From Meridianimarinicoccus aquatilis (GTDB lineage Bacteria > Pseudomonadota > Alphaproteobacteria > Rhodobacterales > Rhodobacteraceae): DNA of 64,000 nt. The stretch's first letter is position 1, and every line of letters starts with the position of its first letter. Positions 29,392 through 37,242 of the stretch are shown piece by piece. The notes beneath the pieces were generated by a model. It had not been told where the DNA came from, ran no database searches, and saw nothing but the letters and a program-made list of their open reading frames with translations. Position numbers and translations under genes: made by a program. The stretch spans positions 1 through 64,000 of the forward strand of contig NZ_SMZO01000001.1 of assembly GCF_004358675.1 (NCBI RefSeq), read 5' to 3'.

Positions 29392-29860
29392 GGACTTGTG
29401 GTCCGCGTTCAAGCAGGCCGACGCCGGGCCGAGGTCAGAGGACCTCGATAGTTCCCCGATGATTGACAACTGGTTCCTTGTCTGGCGTGACGGTGATGCC
29501 ATCCGGGTCGATGGCGACGTGAGCGGTCATCCCGAGATTTCAGCCCCATGGGTGACGACGTCTCCTGTGCTGGGCTTCCGGTACGACTTCGACTTTAAGG
29601 CAGGCTGGTTGCGGACAGTGTCGCGCTGGTATCGCCTTGGTCGCCTGAGGGCTGTGCCGGTTGCGTCACCCGATCCGCAGGTAAAGCGGAGAGAAGCTCT
29701 CGATGCCGCGCAGGATCTTCTCACGCGACATCGGGAGGCTTGGCACGACCAAATCGTGTCGGGCGGACGACCAGTGGCAACTGATCTGCCAGAGTCGGAG
29801 ACGGTTGGGGGCGATGTGCCAAATGAGCCTCTCGGTCCGGTCACAGGCCTCTTCGTCTAG
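29372..29860 (+). CDS. Hypothetical protein
   Basis: A 162-residue soluble protein, not recognised. It has Trp/Asp-rich beta-like N-terminal sequence (DNWFLVWRDGDAIRVDGDVSG) and a helical C-terminal stretch with RREALDAAQDLLTRHREAWHDQI, which recalls small unknown proteins found in alphaproteobacterial islands. Last gene of the overlapping run starting at 27172. Confidence 0.55.
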   Translation: MRYTSCEDLWSAFKQADAGPRSEDLDSSPMIDNWFLVWRDGDAIRVDGDVSGHPEISAPWVTTSPVLGFRYDFDFKAGWLRTVSRWYRLGRLRAVPVASPDPQVKRREALDAAQDLLTRHREAWHDQIVSGGRPVATDLPESETVGGDVPNEPLGPVTGLFV

Positions 29861-29906
29861 CGGGACTTAGTTGTGCCCGCAAACATTCGAAAGTTCATGA
29901 AGAACA

Positions 29907-29926
29907 CCGCCTCAGATTAGAGGCGG
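29907..29926. repeat. Hairpin after the island operon
   Basis: CCGCCTC and GAGGCGG with a 6-base loop lie 47 bases after the last stop of the operon. No T-run follows, so it is only a weak terminator candidate. Confidence 0.35.
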
Positions 29927-29973
29927 CCCCTGTTCTACCTGTGTGGAAGAAGTGCGATCCGGGAAAGACGCTT

Positions 29974-30366
29974 ATGTCAGAGGTAGGTGGCAAATACCTT
30001 TTCGAAACGTTGCTGAGCGCCACCGAAATCGCCAATCTCGCGATCTGCGCCGACGTGTCGGAGCGGGGCGAAGCATGGACTACGGAGGCCAAGGACGCCC
30101 TCTACAAGCTGCTCAAGCCCACGATATCGCCGCACATCAGCTCGCGATCCCCCGGCGGTGCCGGGCCCACGAGAAGCCTCGCCCAAGCCTATCAGCTCCT
30201 CCTGCTTGACCTGGCCACACACGGAATGGACGCGCCCTCAACCGTCATGCGGAAGCTCCTAACGATCTGGGCGCTTGAAACATTTGGTCGTAGCACGGAG
30301 CTAGCAGGGTTGGATGACGGACAGGTATTCAACGTCGTGCTCAAGGCACTCGGATTGTCATCCTAA
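29974..30366 (+). CDS. Hypothetical protein
   Basis: 130 residues from the ATG at 29974 (MSEVGGKYLFETLLSATEIA), which has GGGAAAG upstream; an in-frame GTG at 29941 would add 11 residues. It is mostly helical, with no motif or membrane segment recognised. It stands alone between the small-gene operon and the methyltransferase-helicase pair. Confidence 0.5.
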   Translation: MSEVGGKYLFETLLSATEIANLAICADVSERGEAWTTEAKDALYKLLKPTISPHISSRSPGGAGPTRSLAQAYQLLLLDLATHGMDAPSTVMRKLLTIWALETFGRSTELAGLDDGQVFNVVLKALGLSS

Positions 30367-30439
30367 ACGCTTGCATCGAAGTATTTGGGAACCTGTGCAG
30401 CTACAAATTTGGGTCAGGACTTCGGTAACGGGTCCTTCT

Positions 30440-30472
30440 CACCGGTGTGAGCCGGGCTTGACAGGTCAAGCC
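30440..30472. promoter_or_regulatory. Two palindromes upstream of the methyltransferase-helicase pair
   Basis: An 8-bp palindrome CACCGGTG (30440-30447) is followed by an 18-base dyad GGCTTGAC-AG-GTCAAGCC (30455-30472) that contains a TTGACA -35-like hexamer. They lie 45-77 bases before the methyltransferase ATG. A bound repressor would cover the -35 region (inference); the -10 box is not clear. Confidence 0.4.
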
Positions 30473-30516
30473 GCACTTCCGACAGTTCGCTCGTTTGCGT
30501 CGAACGGATTGAAGAA

Positions 30517-31107
30517 ATGGCCGACTACTACGAAAGAAATGCGCAGAATTTTATTTCCGCCACCCAATCGGTCGACATGTCGGAACTGCGCACCCGGTTC
30601 TTGGCGCAACTGACCCAGATGCCTGGGGGCCAATGCCGCATTCTCGACGCAGGCACCGGTTCCGGACGCGATGCCCGTGCGTTCCGCTTTGCAGGCCATG
30701 AGGTTGAAGCCTTCGACGCCTCCTCAGCGATGGTTCAGGCAGCCACTCTCTTCAGCGGCGTCCCGGTCCGACTGCTCAGCTTCGAGGAATTTCAATGGGA
30801 GCAGTCGTTTGATGGCATCTGGGCCTGTGCGTCGCTCTTACATGTTGCCCGCGCTGATCTGCCCGCTGTCTTCCAACGCCTCGCTGATCACATTGTCCGC
30901 GGCGGCATCCTCTATGCCTCGTTCAAATTCGGCACTGGAAACCGCCGAAAAGACGGCCGCGATTTTACCGACATGACCGAAGAAACTCTCTCGTCCCTCC
31001 TGGACGAACTCCCTTCTCTGCGGCAGGTTGAAACCTGGCGATCCGAAGATCGCCGCCCTGATAGAAAAGAGGACATTTGGCTCAATGCTTTGCTGAGGAA
31101 AACCTGA
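30517..31107 (+). CDS. Class I SAM-dependent methyltransferase
   Basis: A 196-residue Rossmann methyltransferase. Motif I ILDAGTGSGRDARAF is at about 42-56, the acidic residue ending strand 2 is in VEAFDASSAMV, and motif IV-like FDGIWACASLLHV precedes DLPAVFQRLADHIVRGGILYASFK. It is a small-molecule or tRNA-type methyltransferase shape without a DNA-methylase catalytic motif (no NPPY/DPPY or PC). It is separated by 3 bases from the giant helicase gene and so is probably its partner. GAAG precedes the ATG. Confidence 0.8.
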   Translation: MADYYERNAQNFISATQSVDMSELRTRFLAQLTQMPGGQCRILDAGTGSGRDARAFRFAGHEVEAFDASSAMVQAATLFSGVPVRLLSFEEFQWEQSFDGIWACASLLHVARADLPAVFQRLADHIVRGGILYASFKFGTGNRRKDGRDFTDMTEETLSSLLDELPSLRQVETWRSEDRRPDRKEDIWLNALLRKT

Positions 31108-31110
31108 CAC

Positions 31111-34100
31111 TTGCCCGCTGAATTACCTTCCGCAGACAACGCCCCCTGCCCATGCTGTAGCCCAGCTATGGACAAGGTGGTCGAATGCGACGCCAAGGTC
31201 ATTGTGATCCGCCACGGGGCAGGCCTGATCCTCGCTCCGCGGAGGCACGCGAGACGGTGGCGCGACCTCGACGAGGCCGAGCAATCGGCCCTGATGGCGC
31301 GGATTACACCGGCTCAGACCCAGCTCGAGACCGACGGTATCACCGCCTCGGTCGCCCTTATCGAGTCTGGGCCGCACTTTCATTTCCGCCTCGAAGCCCC
31401 GGCATCCGCGACCGGTCCAATTCCCGGCGCCCCGCACGACCGACCGCTTATTTCAGGCGGAGACGACGCGCTCCATGCTCACCTCCGCCCCCTAATCGAC
31501 CAGGCGAAGAGCGTAGATCTCGCCGTGTCCTTCCTGATGACCTCTGGTGCGCGCCTCGTCCTTCCCCACTTGCGTGACCTGCTCGAACGTGGCGGGCGGT
31601 TGCGGCTACTCACCGGCGATTACCTGGACGTCACAGAGCCGACCGCACTGCGCCTCATGCACGATCTCGACCACGACCGTCATCTCTACATTTTCCGCGC
31701 GGCGCGCATCCCGTTCCATCCCAAGGCCTGGATGTTCTCCTTTGCCGACGGCTCCGGAGCGCTGATCGTCGGCTCGTCGAACTTGTCACGCTCGGCTCTG
31801 ACCGATGGCGTCGAATGGAACCTCCGCCACTTCGACAAGTCGGACGCCCTGCCGCTGACCACTGCTCGCGCGGCCTTTGACGATCTTCTTGCCCGGCCCG
31901 ACGTGAGGGGCCTTTCGCCCGAGTGGATCGACAGCTACGAAACGCGACGGATCGCCCCGACGCCGATGGCTTCCGGCGTTCAGGAGGAGCCGCCCGAAGA
32001 CGCACCCAAACCGCACGCCATCCAATTGGAAGCTCTCGCGGCCCTCGCCGCGACGCGCGCCAAGGGATACCGCGCTGGTCTGGTCGTGTTGGCAACCGGG
32101 CTCGGCAAGACTTTCCTCGCCGCTTTTGACAGCCAGCCTGCCGCGCGCGTTCTATTCGTCGCGCATCGTGAAGAGATTCTGACGCAAGCCATGGAGGCGT
32201 TTCGCGCAGTTCGTCCCAAAGCCCGTCTCGGACGGTTCGGCGGAGGTGAGAAGGACTTTGACGCCGACGTGCTCTTCGCTTCGATCCAGACGCTCTCCCG
32301 CGCCGAACACCTGAACCGCTTCTCGCCGGATGCCTTCGACTACATCGTCGTTGACGAATTCCACCACGCGGCCGCTGCGACCTATCGGCGGATTATCGAC
32401 CATTTCACACCTGACTTCCTGCTGGGCCTGACGGCAACGCCTGACCGCTCCGATGGCGGTGACCTTCTTGGCCTTTGCGAAGAAAATCTCGTCTACCAAT
32501 GCGACCTCTGGTCGGGCATCGACAGAGAATTGTTGTCGCCGTTCAAGTATTTCGGCGTCCCTGACCCTGTTGAATACGCGCAAATCCCCTGGCGTAGCGG
32601 ACGCTTCGATGAGGCGGCACTGACTGAGGCAGTCGCCACGCAAGCTCGTGCTGAAAACGCTCTCGACCAGCTCGCACGGCGGGGCGGCAAGAAAGCTATC
32701 GGCTTCTGCGTCTCGCGTCGCCATGCCGACTTCATGGCCGAGTTTTCAAGAGCACGCGGACTACGCGCCGTGGCTGTGCATTCCGGCGAAACCTCTGCCC
32801 CACGCGCCAGCGCTTTGAAGGCCCTTGAACACGGCGACCTCGACATCGTCTACGCAGTCGACATGTTCAATGAAGGCGTGGATGTGCCATCCATTGACAC
32901 GGTCTTGATGTTGCGCCCCACCGAAAGCCCAGTGATCTGGCTGCAGCAACTTGGCCGCGGGTTGCGCCGGTCCGCCGAGAAGACCCACCTTGCCGTGATT
33001 GATTACATCGGCAACCACAGGATCTTCCTGACCAAAGCCCGCACCCTTCTGCGCATCGGCGCGGGTGAAGGCGCGCTGCGGATCGCTCTGGAGCGTTTCG
33101 CCCAGCATGAAATTTCCTTTCCGGCAGGCTGCGAAGTCACCTACGACCTCGAAGCACTCGACATCCTGAAATCGCTGATACGCCAACCCCGTGATGGTGA
33201 AGAGCTGACCGCCTTCTATCGCGACTTCCGCGACCGCCACGGCGTCCGCCCCACCGCGTCCGAGGTTCAACACGCCGGCTTCAACCCAGGCCGCACCGGC
33301 CACGAAGGATGGCTCGGCTTCGTCAACGACATGGGCGATCTTTCCGCCGCAGGACACGCGGCGTGGACCGCGAAAAAAGGGTTGCTCGATGAGATCGAAA
33401 CCACCCGCATGACCCGCAGCTACAAGATGTTGGTCCTGCGCGGCATGATCGAGGCCGGAGCCTTTCCGGGACGCATCGCCATTTCCGATCTAGCCGACCG
33501 TGTCGCGCGCCTCGCGCGGCGCAATCCGGAGATCAAGGCAGACCTCAGCGTCGATCCCAAAGACCCCGCCGCGCTGCGGGCCTTGTTGACACAGAACCCG
33601 CTGAAGTACTTGTCCGCGAAGGAGTGGTTCCAGCTCGGTCCCGGCACGTTTGAGACAACCTTTGGCAACGCGCCTGATCCAGCAATGGCGGAACTCGCAT
33701 CCGAGATCGTCGACTGGCGCCTCCTGCGCTACCTGCAGAACCGCGCCACGACTTACAGTCAGGACGAAGCCAGTCCCCTCTCGGCGGCTGCCGACGACCA
33801 AACACCATACATCCCCGCACAAGCGACGGCAAAGATCTGGGATGAATATCCCCGCGATCACATCCCTCCTCTGTTTGGAGAGAGGTTCAATACCGGGTCC
33901 TGGAACTCCGGAATCGTTGTCATCTCAAAGGCCAAGGTCATGGTCCTGCTGGTCACCATGGACAAGCGCAGCATGTCTGTCGGAGACCATTATGCCGATG
34001 CCTTCGCCACTCCGACGCGCTTCATCTGGCAAACCCAGACCAGCACCCGCCGTGAAAGTTCACGAGGGCGAATTATATCAGGGGACGAGCCCGGCTGGAC

Positions 34101-34272
34101 GATCCACCTCTTCGTCCGAAACTCCAAACTCCGTGATGGCCGCGCCGCTCCGTTTCGCTATGCCGGCCCGGTAACCTTCGCAGGCTGGGAGGGCGAATCC
34201 CCTATCACCGTCCAACTGGATTTGACCGCCTCCCTTCCAGCAGGTTTACAGTCACTGTTTGGCTTGAAGTAA
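31111..34272 (+). CDS. HIT-like/PLD nuclease/SF2 helicase/DUF3427-like fusion, probable defence protein
   Basis: 1053 residues. Residues 10-95 look like a HIT domain (CPCC at 13-16, LAPRRHARRW, a degenerate triad PHFHFRL at 88-94). Residues about 115-270 form a phospholipase-D-type nuclease with one HxK site (PFHPKAW, His203/Lys205) and GSSNLSRSAL at 221-230. The SF2 helicase begins near 300: motif I ATGLGKT (328-334), DEAH-like DEFHH (415-419), TATPDR (441-446) and motif VI QLGRGLRR. The last ~350 residues resemble DUF3427. The start is a TTG after the methyltransferase; the next ATG would cut into CPCC. Similar proteins sit in bacterial defence islands; the role here is inferred. Confidence 0.82.
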   Translation: MPAELPSADNAPCPCCSPAMDKVVECDAKVIVIRHGAGLILAPRRHARRWRDLDEAEQSALMARITPAQTQLETDGITASVALIESGPHFHFRLEAPASATGPIPGAPHDRPLISGGDDALHAHLRPLIDQAKSVDLAVSFLMTSGARLVLPHLRDLLERGGRLRLLTGDYLDVTEPTALRLMHDLDHDRHLYIFRAARIPFHPKAWMFSFADGSGALIVGSSNLSRSALTDGVEWNLRHFDKSDALPLTTARAAFDDLLARPDVRGLSPEWIDSYETRRIAPTPMASGVQEEPPEDAPKPHAIQLEALAALAATRAKGYRAGLVVLATGLGKTFLAAFDSQPAARVLFVAHREEILTQAMEAFRAVRPKARLGRFGGGEKDFDADVLFASIQTLSRAEHLNRFSPDAFDYIVVDEFHHAAAATYRRIIDHFTPDFLLGLTATPDRSDGGDLLGLCEENLVYQCDLWSGIDRELLSPFKYFGVPDPVEYAQIPWRSGRFDEAALTEAVATQARAENALDQLARRGGKKAIGFCVSRRHADFMAEFSRARGLRAVAVHSGETSAPRASALKALEHGDLDIVYAVDMFNEGVDVPSIDTVLMLRPTESPVIWLQQLGRGLRRSAEKTHLAVIDYIGNHRIFLTKARTLLRIGAGEGALRIALERFAQHEISFPAGCEVTYDLEALDILKSLIRQPRDGEELTAFYRDFRDRHGVRPTASEVQHAGFNPGRTGHEGWLGFVNDMGDLSAAGHAAWTAKKGLLDEIETTRMTRSYKMLVLRGMIEAGAFPGRIAISDLADRVARLARRNPEIKADLSVDPKDPAALRALLTQNPLKYLSAKEWFQLGPGTFETTFGNAPDPAMAELASEIVDWRLLRYLQNRATTYSQDEASPLSAAADDQTPYIPAQATAKIWDEYPRDHIPPLFGERFNTGSWNSGIVVISKAKVMVLLVTMDKRSMSVGDHYADAFATPTRFIWQTQTSTRRESSRGRIISGDEPGWTIHLFVRNSKLRDGRAAPFRYAGPVTFAGWEGESPITVQLDLTASLPAGLQSLFGLK

Positions 34273-34590
34273 CACACCTATATTGGTGTGAGGTAGAGGA
34301 GGGCGGTCTACCGACCATCGGCTGCGCATCGCATGAATGGCCAAGTTGCGCAGGTAACGGACGTGGCACCTGGAAGAGGACTGCTAGGTTTGGCCGGAGC
34401 TTCCGGCCCTTTGCTGCCGTTGAGCGACCCACAAATTAATGTCCGCTTTAACTTCCTATACGACGTGCAGAGATCACAGCCTGAACTTGCCATGGAACCA
34501 TGGCCAAACTATCCCTGATACGACACCATCGCGATCTCCGAGTATTAGATGCAGTACATTCCCAATGGCCCAGACATTCCAGAAGCTCGA
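34273..34590. other. Intergenic stretch before the IS element
   Basis: 318 bases with only short unconvincing frames. It does not encode the missing front half of the helicase fragment that follows the IS, so sequence has been lost here. Nothing else is recognised. Confidence 0.55.
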
Positions 34591-35428
34591 CTAGGGTCAG
34601 GATGCATTGATTTCGGTCGCACGGCGTGATTCACGGCTCAGAAAATGGAGCGGTGACATGAGCGACCTTTACTGGCTGACTGACGAGCAGATGGCCAAGC
34701 TCGCCCCTTTCTTCCCGAAATCGCACGGCAAGCCGCGGGTTGATGACAGGCGGGTTCTGAGTGGGATTATCTTCATCAATCGCAATGGGTTGCGCTGGCG
34801 GGACGCGCCTGCCGCCTATGGTCCGCACAAGACGCTCTACAGCCGGTGGAAACGTTGGAGCGAGAAAGGAATTTTCGCGCGGATGATGGCGGGGTTGGCA
34901 ACGAAACACGGTGAGAAGACGACCGTGATGATCGACGCAACATACCTGAAGGCACATCGAACGGCGACCAGCATGGCCGCCAAAAAAGGGGGCGCGGGCG
35001 TCTGATCGGTCGCACCAAGGGCGGCATGAACACCAAGCTTCATGCCATCTGTGACAGCCAGGGACGACCGCTCGATCTGTTCGTCACCGCTGGACAAGTG
35101 AGCGACTACATCGGTGCACGGGCGCTTCTCGGTAGCCTGCCAAACGTCAAATGGCTGCTGGGAGATCGTGGTTATGACGCCGACTGGTTCAGGGAAGCGT
35201 TGAAAGATAAAGGCATACGCGCCTGCATTCCCGGCCGGAAGCAACGCAAGACGCCGATCAAGTACGACAAGCGCCGCTACAAGCGGAGAAATCGTATCGA
35301 GATCATGTTCGGCAGGCTCAAGGATTGGCGGCGTGTGGCGACCCGCTATGACCGATGCCCCGAGGTGTTCCTATCAGCCATCGCCCTCGCGGCAACCGTC
35401 ATCTATTGGTTATGAATCCTGACCCTAG
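34591..35428 (+). mobile_element. IS5-family (IS427-group) insertion sequence
   Basis: About 835 bp, bounded by perfect 13-base inverted ends CTAGGGTCAGGAT (34591-34603) and ATCCTGACCCTAG (35416-35428). The outer CTA/CTAG probably belongs to the palindromic target. Inside are two transposase frames joined by a -1 shift, the usual IS427 layout. It appears intact. Confidence 0.9.
34658..35415 (+). CDS. IS427-group transposase, made by -1 frameshifting
   Basis: The first frame (from 34658, MSDLYWLTDEQMAKLAPFF) ends at 35005. The second frame (KGGMNTKLHAICDSQGRPLDL ... to 35415) lies one base back. The switch point is the A6 run at 34982-34987 followed by GGGGG, a typical slippery site, and the joined product of about 252 residues has normal IS5-family length. 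DDE residues are visible in VMIDATYLKAH, GDRGYDADWF and RNRIEIMFGRLKDWRR. Confidence 0.88.
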
Positions 35429-36038
35429 TGAAGCTCTTGATTGGGTCTCCAAGGACATCGTCCGGAAGTCGATAACCGTTTCTTACAGGCAAAGTCAGCG
35501 CTTAGTCGATTTAGCCAAAGATGTCGCCACGCTAGGCGGTTCGCATGCCGAAGACATCATTCTTCCGGACCATCTTGACACCCAAGGCATAGCTCCGGTT
35601 TGGCGAGACTGCCTCGACGATCATGAAAAAGTCGCGGATTGGCTGACCGAGCGGATCCAAGAGATTGATAGAATGCTGAATAGGGCTACCACAATTGCTG
35701 TCCTTGTAAATAAGGAGGCAGATGTGGAGCCGCTAGCTCTAACCTTGAATGACCGTCTTGAGGAAATCAGCCTAGCAGCGGTTCCTTGCAAAGATGGGAA
35801 GGTTGTTGGCAACGACCGAGACGTGAGGGTCTTTGATATCCAGCACATCAAAGGATTGGAGTTTGAAGCCGTTTTCTTCATTGGTCTTGATGAGACTTTG
35901 GAAAAGCACCCGGAATTATTCACGCAGTTTCTCTACGTTGGTGCGACCCGCGCGGCTACCTATCTCGGGATCACGTTCTATGGGGTATTTCCTGAGGTCC
36001 TCATGCCTCTGTCCTCGCGCTTCGCTGAAAAGTGGTAA
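35412..36038 (+). pseudogene. C-terminal fragment of a UvrD/Rep-like helicase
   Basis: About 208 residues homologous to the second half of an SF1 helicase: ITVSYRQSQRLVDLA (motif IV-like), RVFDIQHIKGLEFEAVFFIG (motif V) and FLYVGATRAATYLGITF (motif VI). Walker A and motifs Ia-III are missing and the coding sequence begins at the IS end. An ATG at 35412, inside the IS and overlapping the transposase stop as ATGA, keeps the fragment open, so it might still be translated. It is more AT-rich than its neighbours, suggesting a separate origin. Confidence 0.8.
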
Positions 36039-36112
36039 TAGCTGAGTGAAGTGCTCTCCGAAGAGTCCTTGGTTTTTGTTCGCACTGTTCAGGTTCTGGT
36101 CCTCTGCTGAGC

Positions 36113-36185
36113 TTTGCTGATACTTCCACGGGGTGAACCCGTCGACTCTCGTGTGTGGGCGATTGTGATCGTAACCTTCGCGCAA
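36113..36185 (-). pseudogene. Remnant of an IS3-type transposase C-terminus
   Basis: The minus-strand reading GYDHNRPHTRVDGFTPWKYQQ matches the N-x-x-RPH-x-x-L-G-x-TP end of IS3-family integrase-core transposases. Only about 24 codons are recognisable, and neither the catalytic core nor the ends remain. Confidence 0.55.
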
Positions 36186-36346
36186 ACCTGCTCTACCCGC
36201 CGGAACAGTTCCAGAGCGTGATTACGGTGAGCCTGGAGACGATGCGGTTCGTGAGTGGGTCGCCTAAGCTAGACATCGACCGAAAGCACGTGAGCAACCC
36301 GCAGTCAGTGGACTGCAGGCACCATGCCTACTGTCCCTTTTTTGGT

Positions 36347-36433
36347 TGGTCACGGCTTTTCCAAATGGGTCACAGCTTTGATCGAATAGAGAAATAAAAT
36401 CATATACTTGAAAGACAATTGGTCACGGTTTCC
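36347..36433 (+). promoter_or_regulatory. Three GGTCAC direct repeats and a possible promoter upstream of the AlpA-like gene
   Basis: TGGTCACGGCTTTT (36347), GGGTCACAGCTTT (36367) and TGGTCACGGTTTCC (36420) share one core; the first two are 20 bases apart (two helical turns). TTGATC (36378) and TATACT (36403) between them could be a promoter with a long 19-base spacer. This suggests autoregulation of the excision/integration genes (inference). Confidence 0.35.
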
Positions 36434-36532
36434 TTTTGCGGGGCTACATACTTCACGCCGAAAGAAGCGCACCTTTTTCCTCAGAAGCGCATCGCACCCA
36501 AGCGATCCGCATAGAGGCGAAAAGGTCATCAG

Positions 36533-36736
36533 ATGGCGAAGTTCACTCAGGTTCAGCTCGCAACGCGCTGGCACATTTCACCACGGACGCTGGAACAATG
36601 GCGCTGGCTCGGCAAAGGGCCGAAATTCCTAAAAATTGGCGCGCGAGTTCTCTACGACGAGGCAGACATTGAGGCCTTTGAGGCCGCGCAGCTTTGCCAG
36701 AACACACATGGCCCGTTGTCACCGGAGCGAAAGTGA
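36533..36736 (+). CDS. AlpA/excisionase-type helix-turn-helix protein
   Basis: A 67-residue single-domain MerR-like HTH: LATRWHISPRTLEQWRWLGKGPKFLKIGARVLYDEADIEAFEA. This is the pattern of AlpA regulators and small excisionases (HTH_17 type). AAAAGG lies seven bases before the ATG. The stop shares bases with the next start (TGATG), and an integrase follows two genes on, so a recombination-directionality role is likely. Confidence 0.8.
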   Translation: MAKFTQVQLATRWHISPRTLEQWRWLGKGPKFLKIGARVLYDEADIEAFEAAQLCQNTHGPLSPERK

Positions 36737-37242
36737 TGGCCAAGAAATTCCCCATGAACAGGATCAAGGCAAACCGGGTCTATGACGTTTGGGAGATCGC
36801 GCAGGCGCTGGGCTGTCACAAGCAAACCGTCATCCGCTGGATCAATAATAAAGATCTTGTTGCGGAAACGAGCCGTAAGCCTTGGTTGATCGAGGGAAAA
36901 GACCTCAAGGCCTTTCTCGGTGCCCGCCAGACCAAGATCGCCACCAACCTGGCCCTGCATCACTGCTATTGCCTCGGGTGCAAGTCTCCTCGCGAGCCTG
37001 ATGGTAAGATGGCTGATTACATGCAGCAAACCCCCGAAACAGGGCGCTTGACCGGCCTTTGTCCCGAGTGCGGATCGCTGATGCATAAGGTCGTCAGGCG
37101 CACCGATCTGGAGGCCATTCGTCCCAAAATCGAGGTCGCAGTTCAGAAGGCGTCCCCAAGATTAGTGTCTCCAGCCGATACCCGTTCAAATGTCACCATG
37201 CAACAGGAAGGTCAAACCCATGGCAAAACGCAACAAGGATAA
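36736..37242 (+). CDS. HTH protein with a zinc-ribbon-like C-terminus
   Basis: 168 residues. An N-terminal HTH (VYDVWEIAQALGCHKQTVIRWINNKDL, about 13-39) is followed by a cysteine-rich part HHCYCLGCKSPRE ... GLCPECGSLMHK, which looks like a zinc ribbon. It lies between the AlpA-like gene and the integrase, overlapping both (TGATG at the start, 23 bases at the end). Such triplets occur in alphaproteobacterial islands; the protein's role in recombination is inferred from context. Confidence 0.7.
   Translation: MAKKFPMNRIKANRVYDVWEIAQALGCHKQTVIRWINNKDLVAETSRKPWLIEGKDLKAFLGARQTKIATNLALHHCYCLGCKSPREPDGKMADYMQQTPETGRLTGLCPECGSLMHKVVRRTDLEAIRPKIEVAVQKASPRLVSPADTRSNVTMQQEGQTHGKTQQG

Larger units (their letters stand above)
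36039..36532. other. Degenerate region before the integrase cassette
   Basis: Nearly 500 bases without an intact gene. It holds a short IS3-type transposase remnant on the minus strand and, near its right end, the GGTCAC repeats preceding the AlpA-like gene. The rest is not recognised. Confidence 0.55.

Noticed and set aside
34333-34518. 61-residue frame before the IS element
   Set aside because: No ribosome site or family; not the front half of the truncated helicase.
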